Shown here piece by piece: positions 11,001 through 20,545 of a DNA stretch of 64,000 nucleotides. The notes below the pieces were generated by a model. The model searched no databases and was not told the DNA's origin. It saw nothing but the letters and a program-made list of their open reading frames with translations. This DNA is from Lolium rigidum (lineage: Eukaryota; Streptophyta; Magnoliopsida; Poales; Poaceae), in assembly GCF_022539505.1 (NCBI RefSeq), contig NC_061513.1, positions 174,994,017 through 175,058,016 on the forward strand, read 5' to 3'. How positions within the stretch are numbered: the first letter of the stretch is position 1; each line of letters starts with the position of its first letter. A program made the translations under genes and the position numbers.

Positions 11001-11372
11001 GCATACTGCAAACTGGTCGCGTGGAGGAAGACACAGGTTTCTCGATCTTCCATAGCCATATCAATTGGAGGCAGTTCATGACGTGGGCATGGCTGCCAGA
11101 TCGAAATTGACAATCCTACCTAGATTGAGGAGTAGGCAATAAAAACTTTTTAGGGAATGAGATGAATATTTTTTTGACAGGGAGCCACAAATCCTACATG
11201 TAAGAATAGACCTAGCTAGTCCGAAAATTCGGACCACATAACACCTAAGAAATCAAACGTATCTCCCAAATTATGAACAGAACAACCTCATGACATATTT
11301 CTGCATAAGAACAAGTGGATTTTGGTGGGATTCACACAACAGAAAAGATCACAGAGATGGAGCAAGCTTTAC
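8031..11372. other. Mostly AT-rich low-copy sequence with no gene seen
   Basis: There is a small imperfect tandem duplication at about 8041-8108 (AAATTGGAAGATGGGCCGAC-like). A GC-richer patch at 8250-8480 has only short frames. Sequence near 9230-9270 ends in GGGAGTA, reminiscent of a decayed Stowaway end. The rest has no ORF with recognisable content, no long terminal repeats and no inverted termini that I could find. It could be intronic or downstream of the exon-like pieces at 11.4-13.3 kb. Confidence 0.5.
10064..10180. repeat. Diverged 65-bp tandem duplication
   Basis: CCTTCACAATCTTGTT followed by AACATAGTCAAAATT occurs at 10064 and again at 10129, with several substitutions and small indels between the copies. 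No function is apparent. Confidence 0.7.
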
Positions 11373-13250
11373 CTACAATGGATTGTATGGGGGCTCTTGT
11401 CTGTTGCAGCCCGCCGGGGGAGGGGAGATGTTGGAACTCGGGATAGAGGCGGCCAACAACCTTGGACCCGGTAGAGACCGGGGATGGGTTGCCGCCCTTC
11501 GGGACCATCACCAGAAGAGAACAATGTAATAATTAGGTAACACTACTTTAGCACAAAACATCTTGATTAATGACTAATCCAGTGATCCAAGTGTGAAACC
11601 CGAGGTTCAGCAAATAAACCGAGATAATCTAACACTTAGTTGAAGCAAAATAGCACAGTGAATCATGGATTATTAGGGTTCAGTCACACAAGTTGTAGGA
11701 AAATTATTAACGTAGGAATATGATTTTGACTCAACTGCGTGACTTAAGCTGTTAATTAGATCACTGTAATAGAAGAAATACTACCCCATATCTTAGTGAT
11801 TTAACCACAAAATCATCACTGCAGATGCAACATGAACCCTAATGATGGAGTCAAATGCAAGTTAGCGGGCTACAGTATGCTCATAGATAAACTCGAACTG
11901 TAGGGCTAAAGGCGGAAGGCAAGGCACACCTGCGGACGGGGAGTCAGTGAGCATGGCGGTTCTGAGGTGCAGAGAGACGCGATGAGGAAGGCGGCGTTGG
12001 CAGGATATGCGACGCCGGCGTGGGCGCCATGGAACGCAGGACACACGGCCTTGATGACCCCGCCATCGCAGACGTGCGGGTCACCATCGCTTCAATCACA
12101 TCCTGAAGGAAAATAAATTTAGTCACATATCTCATCATCGACCATACATATAGTTTTTTGTTTATGCAAATGCTACATCATTCTACGGTACGATGGAGTT
12201 TATGAAAACATTCCACTACCATTCACTTTTATGGGAGGACATAGGAGCAGTTTGCGATTGACTGAAACACATAACGAAGATGTTATAAACTTTAAGACAT
12301 CACATCGATCAAATCTTGGAATCCAATACTTCATGTTATATGGAATACGATCATTTTTAACTTATTAGGTGAACTCCTGCAACTTAGAAACTATGCACTA
12401 ATAAATTATCAACATCGAATGGAGCGAAATTCAGAATAAACAGATTTACAGAAGCACAACGTTTTGTTTATTCATTCTCACCTGCAGCCTGCATGAAATT
12501 TCATCAACAACTTGACAGCAAAAATAGCATACTTGCACAAATAGAACTGCATCAGTACATATTGTTCAATAAAAATCCGAGATGTACTTAAGCAGGATCA
12601 AGTGGAAATGCATTAAATAAATAGCCTGAGCTCCTCCCTGTAGGCACCTCCCGGTGGTCTCACCTGCAGAATACACACCGGTAGCGCTTGGTGGAGTTGA
12701 TGTAGGGTGGCGACCGGCAGTGTGGGTTCCGGAACAGGCAGCGACGACAGGTGGCGGAGTGCGCTTCCCCTGCTGAGCGCCGAGAAAGAGGAGAGGAGGA
12801 GCGCATTTGCAGCTCGAGCTCGTCGCCGGGAAAGCGGGAGGAGAGGGGTGGTCGAGAAAGAGGAGAGGAGGAGCGCCATTGCAGTGCAGCTCGAGCTCGT
12901 CGCCAGGGAGAGCGGGAGGAGAGAGGTGGAAGTGACATCAGGGAAGCAACACCAAGGACTATGCGAACCCTACATGGCAAATCGGCGGCGGCTCACCTTG
13001 GATTGAAGCATCCCCTCTTTTTCTTGTGCAGCCTGTGCCTGGACCTCTCGCCTGGTACAACGGGGCAGGAGGAAACCGATGTTGAGGGATGCACAGTAAG
13101 GGGGTCGGTGGCGGAGTAGTATGCCGGCGGGGACGGGACCGGGAGGAGACGGCGGAGGAGCGTAGATGCTGGCGGCGCGAGTGGAGCGAGGGCTGCGAGG
13201 AGAACGGCGCGGGTGGGCAGATGAATTGGGGAATTTTTTTTCTTTCCCAA
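11373..13250 (-). other. Possible multi-exon transcription unit (non-coding or decayed gene)
   Basis: Four minus-strand GC-rich blocks are bounded by good splice-like junctions. Block 1 (13250 to 13009) ends AAG|GTGAGC. Block 2 (about 12953 to 12664) ends CTGCAG|GTGAGA. Block 3 (12102 to 11930) starts after TTCCTTCAG and ends CGCAG|GTGTGC. Block 4 (about 11529 to 11373) ends TGTAG|GTAAAG. AT-rich intron-like DNA separates them. Block 1 could encode an 85-aa Pro/Leu-rich peptide from an ATG at 13250. Block 3 contains an in-frame stop before its donor, so no long protein can be traced. The blocks could be a lncRNA, the 5' part of a decayed gene, or chance. Confidence 0.3.
12781..12930. repeat. 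Tandem duplication of about 72-78 bp (GAG-rich)
   Basis: CGAGAAAGAGGAGAGGAGGA begins both copies (12781 and 12853), and each contains GCAGCTCGAGCTCGTCGCC followed by GCGGGAGGAGAG. The second copy has a 6-bp insertion. The duplication lies inside the second exon-like block. Confidence 0.85.
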
Positions 13251-13604
13251 TTTCTTTACGGTGTGCTGAACGCCTGAACCGACCTATGCCCACAACCAGT
13301 ATACACACGCTGATAGGTAGGCCCGAAAGTCAGCGCAATCGGTTGGAGCAACCACAGGCTGCCGGAACCCTGGGAGAGCTTAGAGCATCTCCACTCGTCC
13401 CCCCGACGAGGTCTCGGCGAGCGTTTTTTCCATCCGGACGGCGTAATTCGGTCCAGTCGCGCCCCCGGTTCCTCGTTTTCGTCCGGATTTGGGCCTAAAT
13501 TCATCCGGCGATCCCACGCCATCCCGGCCCCCGGGGAGCGCTCGGGGACTCCGGGACGAAACGAAAGCGCGCGTGGCCCCAACTTGTCGGCGACAATGGC
13601 CTCC

Positions 13605-13680
13605 GATCTACGGCAAAACCCTCGTCTTCCCGATCTACGGCAAAACCCTCGTCTTCCCGATCTACGGCAATACCCTCGTC
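13605..13680 (+). repeat. 27-bp tandem repeat, 2.8 copies
   Basis: GATCTACGGCAAAACCCTCG followed by TCTTCCC repeats at 13605, 13632 and 13659. The last copy is partial with one change (CAATACC). It lies inside the 1139-bp Harbinger element. Confidence 0.9.
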
Positions 13681-13792
13681 GAACGAAAGCTTTGAACTCT
13701 CAAGTGGTGCAACATAGATAGATTATATATATTTCGAATATAATTCGAATAAACATAAAAATTACATATAAAAACTTTAAAACTAACTTAAA

Positions 13793-14464
13793 CTACTTCT
13801 TCTTCTTAGAAGGCCCCGCCTCATCGTCGTCGCGGCGACGCTTCCGGCTCGTCACCTCCTCGTCGGAGGAAGTTGACTCCTCCTCCTCGTCAGTGTCCTC
13901 GGCCTCTACGTCGTCCTCCTCCTTTTCCTCGGCCTCTTCCTCCTCCTTTTCCTCGGCCTCTTCCTCGGCCTGCTCCTTGGCCTCTTCGGCCTCCTCCTCG
14001 TCCTCCTCGTCGTCGTCCTCGCCGGCCGGCGGAGGGGAATCGTCGCCGCTGGACGATGCAGCTTTATCCCACCAATGTCGCCATCCGGGCGGCTTCCCTC
14101 GCCGTCGGTGTCCGATGGCCAAGAGAGATCGCTCATGGTTGACGGAGGATGGTGATCGAGAGAACAGACGAATGGCGTCGGCCGTCGGAAACCGTATATG
14201 TAGGTCTCTCGACGAAAGAGAGCGGCGGTTGCTCTTCCGCGGAGTTCGTGCTCCATTACGGCGGTTCTCGCATCGAGGCCACTTCGACCGTTCCCGACGA
14301 GTCGTTTCGGCTCTCCAGTCCACTTCGCGACGGTTCAATGCGTCGAGGGAACTCCGACGATTGCCCTTCCCGGTGACTGCGCCGTCGCTATGCACGCGGT
14401 GGGTGCGCGTCCATGGGCTCGCGGCTGGAAAAATGGGCCTCCCCAGATCAAAAACTTCATCCAT
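13793..14464 (-). pseudogene. Acidic-tailed ORF of a Harbinger derivative
   Basis: The minus-strand open frame is 223 codons. Its N-terminal part is Arg-rich and looks like out-of-frame sequence. The C-terminal third is a run of Glu/Asp with Ala and Lys (GAG/GAA repeats, about 13870-14020), then SRKRRRDDDEAGPSKKKK to the stop. Another minus frame (13906-14256) contains MSDLSWPSDTDGEGSRP, which looks like a better protein start, so a frame change between the two is likely. The basic C-terminal cluster resembles a nuclear localisation signal. The family is not certain; it could derive from Harbinger ORF1 or from a captured host exon. Confidence 0.35.
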
Positions 14465-14524
14465 CCGGCGCTAAATAACGCCGGATTTCGGCCTGGGGAG
14501 CCCCAACGGCTGGGGATGCTCTTA

Positions 14525-14798
14525 GAGCTCTTGGGGATTTCATACCCACATTTTTCATCTAAAGGCCCACAACCATAGGTGCAGCTGGTGCATAGATTCA
14601 TCCGTTTCACTAGATACATTCTCATATGGAGCCAACATTGATCTTCATGTCTTTCTTATACTCATCAGTGAATAACTTCCACGCGGTGGTGGATCTAGGA
14701 ATGAAGTGAAAAGTGCATTTTCCTGTCATGATCAAAACCCAATTTTCCACTGCCTTGGGCCATGGACAACACATCTATAGGAGTTTCTACGGGCCTTA
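14525..14798. other. Spacer between two Harbinger elements
   Basis: Only short frames and no repeats. It appears to be ordinary flanking sequence separating the 1139-bp element from the transposase-bearing element. Confidence 0.5.
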
Positions 14799-14869
14799 GA
14801 GCATGTCTAACAGGTTTTTCGCCCCTTAAAACGCGAGTAGAGGCCTCTGTATTCACTTTTCGCCGGTCG

Positions 14870-15001
14870 AAAACTCGGACGAGCTAGCAAACCCCGTATC
14901 CCCACCCCGTAAAACAGAAGACCCCGTATCCCCACCCCGTAAAACAGAATATTCTGTTTTACGGGGTGGGGATACGGGGTCTGCTAGCTCGTCCGAGTTT
15001 T
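14870..15001. repeat. Large near-perfect palindrome
   Basis: Centred at 14950/14951. The inner arms of 30 bp are perfect (ACCCCGTATCCCCACCCCGT... and its reverse). The outer part AAAACTCGGACGAGCTAGCA pairs with its complement at about 14981-15001. A 31-bp duplication of the CCCCGTATCCCCACC segment sits on the left arm and would loop out. The DNA or RNA could form a long hairpin near the transposon end. Confidence 0.9.
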
Positions 15002-16263
15002 CAACCCCTCAAAACAGGGTTTTTTGACAAATTGGATATTAGAACCAACACAACATTCACATAAAATAAATGTTTTACATCACACAATAATCGTCATAAT
15101 TATTACAATAATGTTTTTCGGAAATGCCAACAAATGTTCTAATGGAAGAATTAAACAAATAACAAATGTTTCACACATACAACAATAGGAAATGAATGTT
15201 TCACACATACAACAATGGGAAATGAATGTAATAAATCATTGGCCATGCAACTGCAAATGGTGATCAATCAGATCTTGGGTGAGCTGGTGATGAGTCTCGG
15301 CATTTTCAATGCCTCGATGAGCTGCAAGAAAAGCTTCAATATATCCGATCAGGGTTCCTCTCGGGCTGCACTCGGGTGCCAACATTGTCATAGAAACATG
15401 GCAAGTTCAAACCTCTTTCATCTTCAATGATCATGTTGTGAAGAATCACACAACATGTCATGATATCAACAAGAGTTTCCTTGTCCCAAAACCTAGCAGG
15501 ACCCCGGACAATTGCAAACTTTGCTTGCAAGACACCAAAAGCTCTCTCAATATCCTTGCGGCATGCCTCTTGATTTTTGGTGAAGCAAGCTTCCTTTCTT
15601 GTCAAAGTCTTGTCCTTTTTCTCTTTTATGAACTTGACAAGGGTTGCATAGTTAGGGTAAATACCATCTGTGAGATAGTACCCCATGGTGTACTCATTGT
15701 TCATAACTTTGTAGTTACAAGGTGGAGCTTCACCCTTAACTAGTCTTGCAAACAAAGGGGATCTATTCAAGATGTTGATGTCGTTGAGTGTCCCCGGCAA
15801 TCCAAAAAAAGCATGCCAAATCCATAAGTCTTGAGAGGCCACAGCTTCAAGAACAATGGTAGCATCACGGCTTTTGCCACAATACATTCCATGCCATGCT
15901 TTTGGACAACTTTTCCATGTCCAATGCATGCAATCCAAACTACCAAACATCCCCGGCCACCCCCTCATTTCATTGATCTCCATGAGCCTTTTTGTATCTT
16001 CCTCATTTGGAGCTCGGAGATACGTCTCTCCATACAACTTGATCACAGTCTTGGCAAACATACGCACGCAATCCGTGGTTGTTTGTGTTAAGCTTCATGC
16101 ACTAGCCACTTGAACCAAAAGTCCGAACTGATGGAAAGGGCTAGGCAATCTACTTGTACATTTCACAACAACCCCACTCGCGTGTGACGGGAGAAGAGAA
16201 AGTCAACACGTGAAAGAAGAAGAGAACACCGAAACAGGGCATCAGCGGTGGCTAAAGAGGGGG

Positions 16264-16372
16264 GCAACAGCAATTTTTTAGGCTTAATTGCGAAAACCAT
16301 GAACAACAGCAATTTTTAGGCTTAATTGCGAAAACCATGTGAAAGCAATTTTTTAGGCTTAACTCGAGACCT
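16264..16372. repeat. Tandem repeats inside the TRIM
   Basis: AGCAATTTTTTAGGCTTAA recurs three times (about 16268, 16307 and 16344). The first two copies continue TTGCGAAAACCATG and the third diverges to CTCGAG. Together they occupy about half of the TRIM interior. Confidence 0.85.
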
Positions 16373-16373
16373 G

Positions 16374-16387
16374 GGGCTCTGATACCA
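16374..16387 (-). other. TRIM primer binding site (initiator tRNA-Met)
   Basis: The minus strand reads TGGTATCAGAGCCC immediately after the 5' LTR (16388-16472). It is complementary to the 3' end of plant initiator Met-tRNA, the usual primer of copia and TRIM elements. Confidence 0.9.
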
Positions 16388-17594
16388 TGTTAAGCTTCAT
16401 GCACTAGCCACTTGAACCAAAAGTCCGAACTGATGGAAAGGGCTAGGCAATCTACTTGTACATTTCACAACAGTTTGCACACCAATGCGAAGGTACTCGT
16501 CGATATAATCTGCTGGTATACCGTATGCAATAACCCTCATGGCGGCAGAAATTTTTTGATATGGGCTAAATCCCATGACTTGGGCAGCGTTTCTTTTTTG
16601 CTTGAAATAATCGCAATTTGCCTCGCAATCTTTGACGATTCTCTCGAACAAAGTCCTACGCATTCGGTACCGTCTACGGAAGAGGCGGGGAGGATAGGTC
16701 GGTACCTCGGCAAAATAATCTTGCATCAGCTGTTCGTGGCCGAGCGCGCGGTTGCGCGGAATGCACATACGCCCCATCACGGATCCTTTCCGTTGATCCA
16801 GAAGCTTGGCGTGGTCCTCCATGTGCTTCATGCCGAACAGGAGCACCATCATCTCCGTCTCGTCGTCGTTGAGCAACTCGTCGATGTCTGAATCGTCGGA
16901 ATCCGACGAGGACCAATCGGTCGACGTCGCGTCCAAATCCGCCATGTGCACATCCTCCGAATCCATCTACCACGGTGTACCATACATCAGCCCCAAACAC
17001 GACCATTTTACCGGCGACAACGAAGAAGAACGCGGCGGAATACTCACCGGCGAAAACGGCGGAGAAGACCGCGGCGGCACGCGCGGAGGGACGTGGATCT
17101 TCGGCGGAGGTGCGGCGGGCGTCGACGCAGCTCGACGCGGCTCGGTGGACGGCGGAGGGGCGCGGATCTGGCGGATTCCGGCGGCGGCGCGCGGGGGAAA
17201 ACGGGTGGGGGGAACTGAAATGTCCGCGCGCGGTTTCGGAAATGGGATACTGGTTTGGCCCTCTATCCCCGCTCCCACCCCGCACAAGTAGGGGCCGACG
17301 ATCCGCCCCGTAATCGAAAACAGGAAAAATCGGTGCGGGGACCGTTTTTACGGGGCGTGCTAGACGGCCGGGTAGAGCCGAAACCCGTATTCCAGCGGTT
17401 ATCATACGGGTTTGCCCCTTTTAAGGGGTCTGTTAGACATGGTCCCGTGGTTATACCTGACCAAGCCCAAGTGCCCAACCAAGATGTCCTGTCACTTCGT
17501 CCATCAGCCAGGAAGCAACAAGCATGCAAGCGATTTGTCAATCCTAAAAGATCTTTCTCATCAAAAAGTAAAGACAAGCAGGAGATGGAGAGCG

Positions 17595-18700
17595 CAGTGG
17601 CGGCGCAAGGAAATGGCGCCTGGGTATTCCGCTCAAAAAAAAATTTGCTCTAAATATAGTATATGAATCAAACACCACAATACTATCAATATATGAATAA
17701 AACAACACTAGCATAACAACAATAGCAATATTTCAATTTATAAGCCCGTAACGACATGAATACATAGGTACCTTTTGATTGATAAAGTGATGATATTCCA
17801 TCTTACATTATAACTCTGTGGTTGCCTTTTTGGAAGAGATTGACCCTCATCCTTTACTTTCCTGAAGAAATCTCTCTCAACAAAGGTAACCATACAATAA
17901 TTCAAATAGTCATCGTCCATTTTGTTTCTTAGCTTATTCTTCAAATAGCTCATTAGAAAGAACATCCTTTCAACACTAGCAGTGGCTGCGGGTAGAATCA
18001 ATACCAACTTAAGAAGCTTGTTAACAATATGATATTGTGCATGCTTCTTTATCTTGACAAGCATAACTGATAGCTCAGACAGATTTTTCAAGTTTTGAAA
18101 CCTTTCATCTCTACGCAAATTAGCAACATACATGTCTGATTCGGTGTGGACGATTCATTCGTTTTCCTTGTTTTTGCAGTCTTTTCCCACATTGTATGTA
18201 TGCTACTGCCAACAATACCATTTTTCTTTTTCTACAGTAAAATGAGAAGAAATAGAAAATTAAAAACTTGCATCTACAAAGCTAGTAGGAGTGGATGATT
18301 TCTCTAGGAAGAAACTAATGAAGCAAATCAAGCAATGAACGAATTTGGGGGCAAAGAACTGAGGAAATCGGCCGATTCGGCCGTACCTTCAGCGCTGCTC
18401 TAGGACCCTGGAGCGGGGCCGTGCGGATGGGATGAGGGGCACGGGTCGGTGGGGGGTGGGGCCGTCGCCTGCTGCTCTGCCAGCTCCGGGCTGCATCGCC
18501 GGCGGCGGACTGGGCGGTCGTGGGGCGTGGGGCGTGCGTCGCGTGCGTGCTGTGATGTGCGAGCGAAAGGGGATTGCGTGCATGCACTCGATGGCTTGGT
18601 TTCTGCCTTGTTGGGATGGGCCAAAATATCCACATTTTTTTCCGATCAAAATCTTGGGTATTCCAGGGAAGACAGGGGAATACCCCCAGCGCCGCCCATG
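17595..18700 (-). mobile_element. hAT element, 1106 bp, internally deleted
   Basis: The ends are CAGTGGCGGCGC on the left and, reversed, CATGGGCGGCGC on the right, with a further shared GGGTATTCC subterminal motif. A perfect 8-bp target duplication GGAGAGCG flanks it (17587-17594 and 18701-18708), diagnostic of hAT. A piece of hAT transposase lies on the minus strand. The right part (18350-18650) is GC-rich, like a promoter or first exon. The middle of the transposase is missing. Confidence 0.88.
17738..18133 (-). pseudogene. hAT transposase C-terminal dimerisation fragment
   Basis: The open frame encodes about 131 residues with the hAT family C-terminal signature. ILPAATASVERMFFLMSYLK is followed by NKLRNKMDDDYLNYCMVTF and VERDFF, matching the usual pattern (LP.ATAS.ERVFS.M, then K..LRN.M...L..CL). 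This region mediates dimerisation in hAT transposases and in related zinc-finger proteins. The zinc-finger and catalytic regions upstream are missing, the frame has no natural ATG at its start, and the tail after about 17800 has diverged. The flank 17444-17594 outside the element shows nothing recognisable. Confidence 0.8.
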
Positions 18701-18733
18701 GGAGAGCGGAGAAGATGACACCTGAAAAGCTAA

Positions 18734-19002
18734 GGGCATGTACAATGGTTGCTAAGATAATCTTATCTTAATCTTGTCGTTGCCGCGTAATTTAGATATA
18801 ACAAAATAACATGATGTATAATGGATTGTTTCATATCTTATTTTTTTAGTAAAGATACACGCTACATATGTTGTGTGAGAGATTGTTGCTCAGAGATCAT
18901 CTCATCATTAAGAGAGACAAACCCTTTTTCCAACTTTCTCTTTCCTCCATCTCCATATTTATCCTACGTGGTACTCCTAAGATATCACAATTTTACATGC
19001 CC
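18734..19002. mobile_element. Tourist MITE (PIF/Harbinger type), 269 bp
   Basis: Starts GGGCATGTACAATGG and ends, reversed, GGGCATGTAAAATTG, flanked by TAA on both sides (18731-18733 and 19003-19005). AT-rich interior, no coding sequence. These are the standard hallmarks of grass Tourist elements. Confidence 0.9.
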
Positions 19003-19190
19003 TAATGGAGGAAACGAGATAAGTGGAAAGGAAGATGCCCTCATATCATGTACGCTTGTCTGGCAGATTCTCTTCAAAGTCTAGTTTACGACAACTTTGG
19101 AACTATCAACAAAAAAATGGCTGGCCTTACGAGATAACTAGGGGTGTAAATGGATAGGATAATTTTCCCACCTAATTCATTTTCATATCT

Positions 19191-20119
19191 TGATGAGGAC
19201 ATTCCATCTGTTGATACAACCGTTGTACCTACAGCCACACAAATACAAGGACCAATCACTTGAGCTCGTGCCAAACAACTTAATTATCAGGTACTTTCAT
19301 TTCTTGAAACTATTCCTCACATATATGAGAATATGATGCTGCCTAAATCAGATGTGTTTGTTACTCTCAGGAATGATGGACCTAGCATGGATGAGAAGGA
19401 CAAGCATTGGACCATGATCACACATGGAGGAGATGACAGCAAACATGTGAGGTTTGAAGAGGACGCTGCAAGTGGAGATTTCAGAACTTTGAAGCCACCA
19501 AAATTGGAGATGAAGACATGGATAAAATATAGAGTTTTCCACTTCATAATTTCGTCCATATGATTACATGGTCCTGCGTCACCTTTAGTTTTGGACCAGG
19601 CCCATGTCATTTTCGCAGGAATTAAGTCGGTCACCTTTTAGAGTCCGTATTAAATGGGGAAAGGCCTTCTAGGGTTTTGGTACGGCCACCATACGCATGG
19701 CTGGCCAAAACCCCATCTTTTTCTCCTTTAGATGCCCCCATAGCCATCATGTTTAGACTCGGATTTTGATTAGACTAAAAGTTAGCCATAGCTGCAACTC
19801 CCGTGTACTTCTTTTGAGACCAACCCCCAAAACAAGACTGACTATTCGGAATCCCACCTTATTCAATAAAGCTTTCATCTTCCATCCGCAATATTCTGAT
19901 TGCATTATTGGATCTTGTTCTCGATTTCAGGTAGGAATTAAGACCCTCGCTGGTCAGGCTGACCGTGCATCCGCAAGATCAGTAGCTCCCGGAGATTGTC
20001 CTAGCAATTGCATTGGCGCACGAGCTTTGCACGTGTAGTCGGATCGTCAAGCACGAACTCCACCAACAAATCGACATTATCATACTCTCATCGAAAGATC
20101 GGACACCTTTGCCCTATCA
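19191..20119 (+). repeat. 5' LTR of element A (929 bp)
   Basis: Starts TGATGAGGACATTCC and ends GCCCTATCA. The first 370 bp keep a protein-coding tail: ATQIQGPIT, a TGA stop, ARAKQLNYQVLSFL..., then IYENMMLPKSDVFVTLRND, to a stop near 19563. This tail matches the conserved C-terminus of plant gypsy polyproteins (GP.TRARA.QLN.QV.SFL). The TGA replaces an expected Arg codon (CGA to TGA). Confidence 0.75.
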
Positions 20120-20425
20120 AGTGGTATCATATTTCAGATTGCTCGTTGAGATTTTACAATTTTCCTAGTGTAGATTGCATCTGCCTTCATACCCATAAAC
20201 CAGGAAAAATCCAAAAATACAGTTAGGGTTTTAGATCATCCGTCGCATAGCCCGTGCCACGCCATTGCATTGTATTTTCAGTTTTGCATAGTTAAATTTG
20301 TGTCTGCATCTTCGTGTCGAGTTGCTGGTCTTAGCTTCTAGTTCCTTGAGAGTTTCGAGTTCTGGTCATATTAGTCACGCCACCGCCGCCCGCTCGCACC
20401 ATACGCAGATTACCGCCATCACCGC

Positions 20426-20545
20426 CATATACACCCGCCATATACTTCCGCCATCGTCATATACACCCGTCATATACTTCCGCAATCACCATATACACTC
20501 GCCATATACTTCCGCCACCGCCATATACATCTACCATATACCCTG
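20426..20545 (+). repeat. 32-bp minisatellite in the element A leader
   Basis: CATATACACCCGCCATATAC followed by TTCCGCCATCGT repeats with starts at 20426, 20458, 20490 and 20522 (3.7 copies, a few substitutions). It lies between the primer site and gag. Confidence 0.9.

Larger units (their letters stand above)
13383..14521. mobile_element. PIF/Harbinger-type element, 1139 bp, non-autonomous
   Basis: Flanked on both sides by TTA (13380-13382 and 14522-14524), with GAGCATC at each end when oriented. The right end reversed reads GAGCATCCCCAGCCGTTGGG and the left GAGCATCTCCACTCGTCCCC, so the terminal match is imperfect beyond about 10 bp. It holds a minus-strand coding-like region with a strongly acidic tail and no transposase. 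Confidence 0.85.
16086..16472 (-). mobile_element. TRIM/SMART-type miniature LTR retrotransposon, 387 bp
   Basis: Two 85-bp direct repeats (16086-16170 and 16388-16472) are identical by eye. They start TGTTAAGC and end CACAACA on the plus strand. The flanks are GTTTG on both sides (16081-16085 and 16473-16477), a perfect 5-bp target duplication. On the minus strand the 5' LTR is directly followed by TGGTATCAGAGCC, the initiator-Met tRNA primer site, and the 3' LTR is preceded by a G-rich GAGTGGGGT tract. There is no coding capacity in the 217-bp interior. Identical LTRs imply recent insertion. All enzymes would come from an autonomous element. Confidence 0.95.
15336..16966 (-). pseudogene. 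PIF/Harbinger DDE transposase, interrupted by a TRIM
   Basis: A DDE-superfamily nuclease that would cut and paste GAGCAT-ended elements at TTA/TAA targets in the nucleus. The N-terminal part starts at ATG 16966 (MDSEDVHMADLDA, acidic, then a basic RRRYRMRRTLFERIV region). The C-terminal part ends at the stop 15336-15338. In the C-terminal part (residue 1 at 16067) the catalytic residues are visible: D45 in FGSLDCMHW, D96 in TLNDINIL, E174 in KDIERAFG. The TRIM at 16086-16472 splits it. Subtracting the TRIM plus one 5-bp duplication (392 bp) puts both parts in the same frame: coding length 1239 nt, 412 aa plus stop, normal for this family. The ORF was therefore open when the TRIM landed, and this copy is now inactivated. 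Confidence 0.85.
14799..17443 (-). mobile_element. PIF/Harbinger element with DDE transposase, split by a TRIM
   Basis: The left end starts GAGCATGTCTAACAG after TTA (14796-14798). The right end reversed is GACCATGTCTAACAG, matching 14 of 15, but the TTA duplication is not preserved on the right. Subterminal CCCCGTAAAAC-type motifs occur near both ends. The transposase reads on the minus strand. Without the 387-bp TRIM the element would be about 2.25 kb. A second (Myb-like) ORF, normal in autonomous Harbinger elements, is not recognisable here. Confidence 0.8.

Noticed and set aside
13893..14474. 193-aa Ser-rich plus-strand ORF
   Set aside because: Antisense of the GAG/GAA acidic-tail repeat; poly-Ser is a composition effect.
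16674..17405. 243-aa minus-strand ORF overlapping the transposase start
   Set aside because: Different frame from the transposase and low-complexity Arg/Pro/Ala; the MDSED frame has the recognisable family content.
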